Source: Mucilaginibacter sp. OK283 (GTDB taxonomy: Bacteria; Bacteroidota; Bacteroidia; Sphingobacteriales; Sphingobacteriaceae). Taken from it: a stretch of DNA of 64,000 nt. Positions within the stretch are counted from its first letter, which is position 1; every line of letters begins with the position of its first letter. Shown piece after piece: positions 59,652 to 64,000 of the stretch. Where the stretch lies: positions 186,001-250,000 of the forward strand of contig NZ_FODR01000008.1 of the NCBI RefSeq assembly GCF_900110415.1, read 5' to 3'. Position numbers and translations under genes: made by a program. The notes beneath the pieces were generated by a model that was not told the origin of the DNA, ran no database searches, and was given only the letters and a program-made list of their open reading frames with translations.

Positions 59652-60173
59652 TTAATAAATACCTTTTTGCTTTAAGGCATCTATATCGGGTGTGGCAATA
59701 TCAACAATAGAATATCTGTCTGTTTTGGTGATGGTAAGTTCGTCCAACGTACTCACCAAACTGCTGTAAACAGAATGGTTACTGGGTTTAACTAAAACAA
59801 TCATGTCTTTACCATATTTATCATGGATCATTTTATTGGTTTCGATAAGCGCTTTTCGCAAGCCATCATGCCCAAAGCCGACCACAGTAGGCGCAATTAC
59901 AGGATTCTTAAGTTCGCCCAGGTAATACACAACCTTATCATTTTTTCCAAGGCAAATGGTAAGGCTTCGGCTTGCAGGCACAGGCTGTTCCTTGCTGTCT
60001 ACTGGCATGGCTAAATCCATCGCCTTTGGCTTGGCCAGTGTTGTGGTCATAATAAAAAAGGTAATGAGCAGGAAAGCCAGGTCGACCATTGCGGTAAGAT
60101 CAACCCTGAGGTTTTGTTTTTTGCGCCCGCGGGCTGCGCCTGATTTTTGGGGAGAAGCAGTTAATTCGGCCAT
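59652..60173 (-). CDS. ExbD/TolR-family biopolymer transport protein (orphan)
   Basis: Stator-type subunit that uses the proton gradient to drive TonB or Tol complexes. 173 residues: cytoplasmic basic start (ARGRKKQNLR), one membrane helix about 28-46 with the essential Asp31 in MVDLAFLLITFFIMTTTL, then a periplasmic domain. No exbB/tolQ or tonB gene is adjacent, and a terminator and a long spacer isolate it, so it appears as an insert in the nadK-DUF6089-uppS-bamA block. Partner subunits must come from elsewhere. Confidence 0.9.
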   Translation of the reverse strand: MAELTASPQKSGAARGRKKQNLRVDLTAMVDLAFLLITFFIMTTTLAKPKAMDLAMPVDSKEQPVPASRSLTICLGKNDKVVYYLGELKNPVIAPTVVGFGHDGLRKALIETNKMIHDKYGKDMIVLVKPSNHSVYSSLVSTLDELTITKTDRYSIVDIATPDIDALKQKGIY

Positions 60174-60204
60174 GACATTATAGATTAAGGTTAAAATTTA
60201 AAAG

Positions 60205-60219
60205 CAGTATTAAATACTG
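60205..60219. promoter_or_regulatory. 15-nt palindrome upstream of exbD
   Basis: CAGTATTAAATACTG is a perfect inverted repeat 32 nt before the exbD start codon, a plausible operator position. No regulator can be named. Confidence 0.3.
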
Positions 60220-60301
60220 ATTTTAATATCAAAACGAACTATAAGATCATTTATTGCGATAATAACAAAATTTAATTTGTTAAATTCTGTTAAATTAAAA
60301 T

Positions 60302-61090
60302 TTAATTTTGAAAATAACAGCGCTTGGTAACAAAGGTATACGAGATGGTAAGCCCAACTATAAAATAACTGTCGCGTGGTTTAAGGTCGCCGCGCTGGGT
60401 ACCGGCCGAGCCAATGTAGATGCCGGTTTTCTCGCCCGACCGATCAGATAATGCCCGGGCGACACCTGTTAATTTACTTTTATCGGCATACATACCGCTT
60501 ACATCATCAAGGTAGTCGGTAAAGGTGTAGCGGTAGCCCATATCTGCCGCCAGGCTAAACTTTCCGCCGATATTGTATTTTATGCCTATCCCGTACGGAA
60601 TTACTATCGTATTATCACCATACTGGGTCTTCTGCCCCTCGGTTGTCAGTTGCCTGAGCGATCCGGCACTGCCGTTATAAACCGTACGCGGGTCATAAGC
60701 AGTGATGCCTACACCTGCGTATATAAAAGGAGTAAATTTATTAGGACCGGCATCGGGTATATATTTCAGTAAATTAAACTCGCCGATAACGGCAAGCTCC
60801 ATCACCCCATCGGTAAAACTCAGGTTACGGTCGCGAAATTGCTGGCTGGAGGATGTACTGTCGGCCGCGCCAAATTTTGCATAGCTAAAGTTTAGTTTTG
60901 CCGAAAAGTAACCATCAAAATTGCGTTTAACATATAAGCCTGCAGATGCCCCGCTTACTTTAACCGGATTATCGGGGTTTAAATCGCCAATATAACCTGC
61001 CCCGCCAACAGAGCCGCCTACCTCCCAGGTTTGGGCCTGTACATGATAAGAAAATAGGAAGAGGAATGCAAAAAGTACAAATTTGGGCAT
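60302..61090 (-). CDS. DUF6089 family outer-membrane beta-barrel protein
   Basis: 262 residues from ATG 61090 (an adjacent in-frame TTG at 61093 is less likely). Signal peptide MPKFVLFAFLFLFSYHVQA, then Gln. WEVGGSVGGAGYIGDLNP and KRNFDGYFSAKLNFSYAKFG open a predicted eight-stranded barrel; FTPFIYAGVGITAYDP and FSLAADMGYRYTFTDYLDDV are typical DUF6089 strands. It lies 9 nt after nadK, the conserved place of this family in Bacteroidota. The family may assist envelope assembly, judging from its constant neighbours nadK, uppS and bamA, but its role is not established. Confidence 0.9.
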   Translation of the reverse strand: MPKFVLFAFLFLFSYHVQAQTWEVGGSVGGAGYIGDLNPDNPVKVSGASAGLYVKRNFDGYFSAKLNFSYAKFGAADSTSSSQQFRDRNLSFTDGVMELAVIGEFNLLKYIPDAGPNKFTPFIYAGVGITAYDPRTVYNGSAGSLRQLTTEGQKTQYGDNTIVIPYGIGIKYNIGGKFSLAADMGYRYTFTDYLDDVSGMYADKSKLTGVARALSDRSGEKTGIYIGSAGTQRGDLKPRDSYFIVGLTISYTFVTKRCYFQN

Positions 61091-61099
61091 CAAGCAAAA

Positions 61100-61981
61100 T
61101 TAATAATTACGGGCATCCAATCCCCATAATAGTTTGTTTCTTAACGTGGTTAAGTAACTTTCATTATTTAACCTGATTAAATTTAGCTGGAAGTTTGCTT
61201 TTTGCACCAGGAATTTCATGGTTTCGTCCATAACAGCCATCCGCGAATCGCACGATACCAGGTATTTGGAGCTGCGGGTTTCCACCTCGAAACACAGCTT
61301 ACTGTTATCGGGCAATATAATTGGACGCACATTCAGGTTATGCGGCGATACCGGGGTAACCACAATACTGTTTGATTGCGGGAATATAATTGGGCCGCCG
61401 CAGCTTAGCGAATAAGCGGTTGAACCGGTTGAAGTTGATATGATAAGACCATCGCCCCAATAGGAGTTTAAAAACTCGTCGTTTAAAAACACATGGGTGA
61501 TAATCATGGCCGCATCATCACGTTTATGAATGGTTACATCGTTAAGCGCGAAGTTATCATTGCCAAACACATTGGTTTTTGAATCGATGCTGAGCAGTTC
61601 GCGGCAATCCAGCGTAAACTCCCTGTTTACCACGGCGTGTATAGCCGCGTTAATGTCGCTTTTATTTACACTTGCCAAAAAGCCCAGCCTGCCAAAATTG
61701 ATACCGATAACGGGGATGCCCGAATCGCGGATAACGGTTACCATATCCAGCAAGGTGCCATCACCGCCAAGGGTTATAAAAATATCTATAAAACCCTTTA
61801 ATGAGTCGGTGGCTTGCAGGATGTTATATTTTACCCCGTTTATTTTATCCTGCAGATACTCATGAAGCTGATAGTGTACGTAAATATCTACATTGTGCAG
61901 CGCCAGGTTATCAAATACCTGCTGTATATAAGGGATAACCGAAGGTTCATTAAATGGCCTGCCGTAAACTGCTATTTTCAT
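61100..61981 (-). CDS. nadK: NAD kinase
   Basis: Phosphorylates NAD to NADP; cytosolic. 293 residues, standard. Catalytic GGDGT in FITLGGDGTLLDMV near residues 70-83; second conserved stretch NDVTIHKRDDAAMI near 148; FINSYWGDGLIISTSTGSTAYSLS-type segment DGLIISTSTGSTAYSLSCGG near 182; PVSPHNLNVRPIILPD near 212. The DUF6089 gene follows after 9 nt, and a 163-nt spacer with heptamer arrays separates it from the upstream CBS gene. Confidence 0.97.
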   Translation of the reverse strand: MKIAVYGRPFNEPSVIPYIQQVFDNLALHNVDIYVHYQLHEYLQDKINGVKYNILQATDSLKGFIDIFITLGGDGTLLDMVTVIRDSGIPVIGINFGRLGFLASVNKSDINAAIHAVVNREFTLDCRELLSIDSKTNVFGNDNFALNDVTIHKRDDAAMIITHVFLNDEFLNSYWGDGLIISTSTGSTAYSLSCGGPIIFPQSNSIVVTPVSPHNLNVRPIILPDNSKLCFEVETRSSKYLVSCDSRMAVMDETMKFLVQKANFQLNLIRLNNESYLTTLRNKLLWGLDARNY

Positions 61982-62009
61982 GCTTTACATTTTGGGTGGT
62001 GAATTTGTT

Positions 62010-62142
62010 CATGGTTCATAGATCATGGTTCATGGCCGGTTTTCAAATGATATCATGTTATACCAATAACTTTCTGCTATGAACTATGAACCATGAATTA
62101 TGAACTTTTTATAATGATCCATGAACCCGTGAACCAATGAAC
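62010..62142. repeat. Heptamer arrays in inverted pair plus an octamer array (CATGGTT / CTATGAA)
   Basis: Left: CATGGTT, CATAGAT, CATGGTT, CATGG (62010-62035). Right: CTATGAA, CTATGAA, CCATGAA, TTATGAA (62077-62104), exact heptamers. Third: CCATGAAC, CCGTGAAC, CAATGAAC (62119-62142), exact octamers with the same core. The 12-nt segment 62010-62021 is perfectly inverted at 62084-62095. The block ends 3 nt before the CBS gene's stop codon. Confidence 0.88.
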
Positions 62143-62144
62143 GA

Positions 62145-62807
62145 TCAAAGATTGAGATAATTCATGAGCGAATCGTACCGGTCGCGGGCGTTATCGTTGT
62201 TGTCGGTATGGTTAAAGGTTGCTTTAATATCATACTCATAACGGAGGAATGTGGCTACAATGGTTGATATATCCTGCTTGTTTATTTTTAACGTTACCTC
62301 CATCCGGGTTGAATCGGGGAAGGTTTGTACATATGAACTTAGCACCTGGGCATTATCCGATTCGACAATTTGCGACATGTGTGCCAGGGAATTATTTTTA
62401 TTATTGATTTCGAGTACGATAATACCACCTGGCTGCGATACCGCTGTGATTTTAGCAAAATATTCGGTAATGGCATTTATCGATATCATGCCCAGATAAT
62501 TATGCTTGGCATCAAGCACGGGCACTATGGTAAGCTGGCGTTCATAAAACAGGCGGATAACATCATAAATATGCTGATCTTCCAGCACATAAGGATTAAC
62601 CAACGATAATGCCAATGCGCCAACAGGCACCTGGTTATCACTTTCGTTAACCATATCGTCCTCGGATATAAGGCCCAGAAACTGCTCTTCGTTTACAATT
62701 GGCAAATGGCGCACACGAAACTCCACCATACGGTCATAAACCTTCTGTATCGGGTCAGAAGTGTGTACCGGTGGTATCGCGTTAGCCATCAACTCAATTG
62801 CAACCAT
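62145..62807 (-). CDS. CBS-domain protein with C-terminal ACT-like region
   Basis: 220 residues. Two CBS motifs: VHTSDPIQKVYDRMVEFRV with LPIVNEEQFLGLISEDDMV, and YDVIRLFYERQLTIVPVLD with YLGMISINAITEYF. The last about 80 residues (GGIIVLEINNKNNSLAHMSQ onward) resemble an ACT-like domain. Such proteins bind adenine nucleotides and act as energy sensors; the target is unknown. The upstream alpha/beta hydrolase gene ends only 2 nt before it, so the two form an operon. It is a constant neighbour of nadK in Bacteroidota. Confidence 0.9.
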   Translation of the reverse strand: MVAIELMANAIPPVHTSDPIQKVYDRMVEFRVRHLPIVNEEQFLGLISEDDMVNESDNQVPVGALALSLVNPYVLEDQHIYDVIRLFYERQLTIVPVLDAKHNYLGMISINAITEYFAKITAVSQPGGIIVLEINNKNNSLAHMSQIVESDNAQVLSSYVQTFPDSTRMEVTLKINKQDISTIVATFLRYEYDIKATFNHTDNNDNARDRYDSLMNYLNL

Positions 62808-62809
62808 GT

Positions 62810-63574
62810 TTACTTATCCTTTATTTTCTCTAAAAATGCGCCCAGCAACACGTTAAACTCTTCCGGCCGCTCCATCATAGGGGCATGGCCACATTTATCA
62901 AGCCAGTGCAACTCGGCATTGGGTAATAATTCGTTAAATTCCACCGCTACCTCGGGCGGAGTTATTTTATCGTCCTTGCCCCATATTAAACAAACCGGCA
63001 TTTGCATTTTATGAAGGTCTTTTTTCATATTATGCCTGATAGCCGATTTTGCCATAGCCAGTAACCTTATAACGCTATGCCTGTCGTTTACTAACTTGTA
63101 TACGTCATTAACCAGCTCATCTGTTGCAATAGCAGGGTCATAAAATGTATATTGTACCTTTTCTCTTACAAAATCAATACTCTCGCGCCGAGGGAACGAC
63201 CCCCCAAAGGCGTTTTCATATAAACCTGAGCTGCCGGTTAGCACCATGGCCTTTATATTTTCGGGATGAGCCAAAACATATACCAAAGCCACGTGCCCGC
63301 CAAGCGAGTTACCAAGCACAGTAATATTGCTTAGTTTTTTAAACTTGATAAACTTATGCACAAATTTCGACAGGCTTTTAACACCTGTAGTAATAAGCGG
63401 CATATCATAAATAGGCAATATAGGTATTAATACGCGGTATTTTGATTTAAATTGATTAACCACGCCATCCCAATTGCTCAACGAACCCATTAAACCGTGC
63501 AGTAGTAACAGCACCTCGCCTTCGCCCTCATCGATGTAACTAAAACCGTGTTCCTCTTTAAGCACGAAATCCAT
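62810..63574 (-). CDS. Alpha/beta hydrolase
   Basis: 254 residues, no signal peptide, cytosolic. Nucleophile elbow VLGNSLGGHVALVY (Ser90), acid in LIWGKDDKITPPEVA, His in WLDKCGHAPMMERPEEFN: a complete triad. The oxyanion segment LLLLHGLMGSLSNWDGVV is typical of the lactonase/esterase branch near MhpC and BioH. The substrate is unknown. In an operon with the CBS gene (2-nt gap). The position near nadK matches other Bacteroidota, where pdxJ is often also present; pdxJ is absent here. Confidence 0.92.
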   Translation of the reverse strand: MDFVLKEEHGFSYIDEGEGEVLLLLHGLMGSLSNWDGVVNQFKSKYRVLIPILPIYDMPLITTGVKSLSKFVHKFIKFKKLSNITVLGNSLGGHVALVYVLAHPENIKAMVLTGSSGLYENAFGGSFPRRESIDFVREKVQYTFYDPAIATDELVNDVYKLVNDRHSVIRLLAMAKSAIRHNMKKDLHKMQMPVCLIWGKDDKITPPEVAVEFNELLPNAELHWLDKCGHAPMMERPEEFNVLLGAFLEKIKDK

Positions 63575-63734
63575 ATAAATAATTAGTATTAATTTTCAAT
63601 TAACTATACCAAAACCCGTTTTAGTATATAAAATGTGTTAATCCGCTGTAAAATTAGTTTACTGCGAACGAGTTGCAACAATTATAGCAATAATTTATTA
63701 ATGTATATGTTAACGTTATATTGATTAACCGTTA

Positions 63735-64000
63735 CTATCCTAATAATTGGCGTACAACTTCTGATATAGTTTTGCCATCGGCCTGGCCCGCAAGCTCCTT
63801 ATTGGCCATACCCATAACACGGCCTAAATCTTTTGTTGATGTGGCACCTATACGGCCTATCAATTCCTCTAAGTAGCCTTCAATTTCAAAACGGGTCATT
63901 TGCTGCGGTAAATAAGGTTCAATTACGCGCATTTCTTCCATCTCAATCTCGTACAGATCTTCGCGGTTTTGCGTACGGTAAATATCTGCCGATTCTTTAC
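63735..64000 (-). CDS. GatB/YqeY domain protein, 5' truncated by the window
   Basis: C-terminal 88 residues of a YqeY-family protein, a stand-alone version of the tRNA-binding tail of GatB. The frame is open to the window edge; an internal ATG at 63941 is not the start, since the frame upstream reads KESADIYRTQNREDLYEIE, as expected for the family, then MRVIEPYLPQQMT. The rest, DLGRVMGMANKELAGQADGK and VRQLL, also fits. The exact role of YqeY is not known; tRNA binding or amidotransferase support is assumed. The gene is alone at this end, 160 nt from the hydrolase gene. Confidence 0.9.
   Translation of the reverse strand, partial: KESADIYRTQNREDLYEIEMEEMRVIEPYLPQQMTRFEIEGYLEELIGRIGATSTKDLGRVMGMANKELAGQADGKTISEVVRQLLG

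Noticed and set aside
1..64000. tRNA, rRNA or replication origin
   Set aside because: No cloverleaf-like or rRNA-like segment, and no DnaA-box cluster, was recognised in any spacer by eye; a dedicated scan could still find a tRNA I missed.

Overview
The window comes from a Bacteroidota chromosome and looks most like Sphingobacteriaceae (Mucilaginibacter/Pedobacter-type). The grounds are a GC content in the low forties, weak Shine-Dalgarno signals, several TAnnTTTG-type -7 promoter boxes, a propeller (Y_Y_Y) sensor kinase, DUF2490 and DUF6089 outer-membrane proteins, and the order nadK-DUF6089-uppS-bamA-skp-skp-murI. Genus is inference. Nearly everything is chromosomal housekeeping. I see no prophage, transposase, CRISPR array, rRNA or tRNA.

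Layout. 1-9989: 3' part of a sensor kinase, sucC, a YcaQ-type winged-helix protein, parE, two secreted proteins of unknown role and a small NATD1-type acetyltransferase. 10.0-13.3 kb: repeat-rich non-coding DNA around an ABC exporter pair. 13.3-18.5 kb: a DUF2490 protein, eno, lspA, an RhlE-like helicase and an FtsB/DivIC-like protein. 18.5-19.1 kb: a DUF559 nuclease-like gene framed by a perfect 39-bp inverted repeat. 19.1-23.7 kb: a VWA-like membrane protein, a TonB C-terminal protein, fabG and two small proteins. 23.9-31.5 kb: purH, then the cell-shape operon mreB-mreC-mreD-mrdA-rodA. 31.6-43.4 kb: arfB, cmk, a dCMP deaminase, a sugar MFS permease, a LysE-type exporter, a PurF-like amidotransferase, a secreted amidohydrolase, alkB and amt. 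43.5-53.6 kb: complex I genes nuoH-I-J-K, a gap, then nuoL-M and nuoN, with a MuiA-like gene between M and N; nuoA-G are absent here. 53.9-64 kb: murI, two Skp paralogues, bamA, uppS, an orphan exbD, a DUF6089 protein, nadK, a CBS protein, an alpha/beta hydrolase and the end of a YqeY gene.

The genes fall into functional blocks: envelope elongation (mre/mrd), outer-membrane protein assembly with lipid-carrier synthesis (bamA, skp, uppS, murI), respiration (nuo), and nucleotide metabolism (purH, purF-like, cmk, dCMP deaminase).

The unusual content is intergenic. About twenty spacers hold short arrays of degenerate 7- or 8-nt units. Each locus has its own unit sequence; arrays are often paired with an inverted array and often touch a start or stop codon. 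Alongside are several families of dispersed palindromes, a roughly 170-bp MITE-like pair flanking the amidohydrolase gene, a roughly 95-bp MITE-like pair flanking nuoK-H, and the DUF559 cassette. I do not know of a description of the 7/8-nt arrays in Bacteroidota; the nearest known analogy is the heptameric STRR repeats of heterocystous cyanobacteria.
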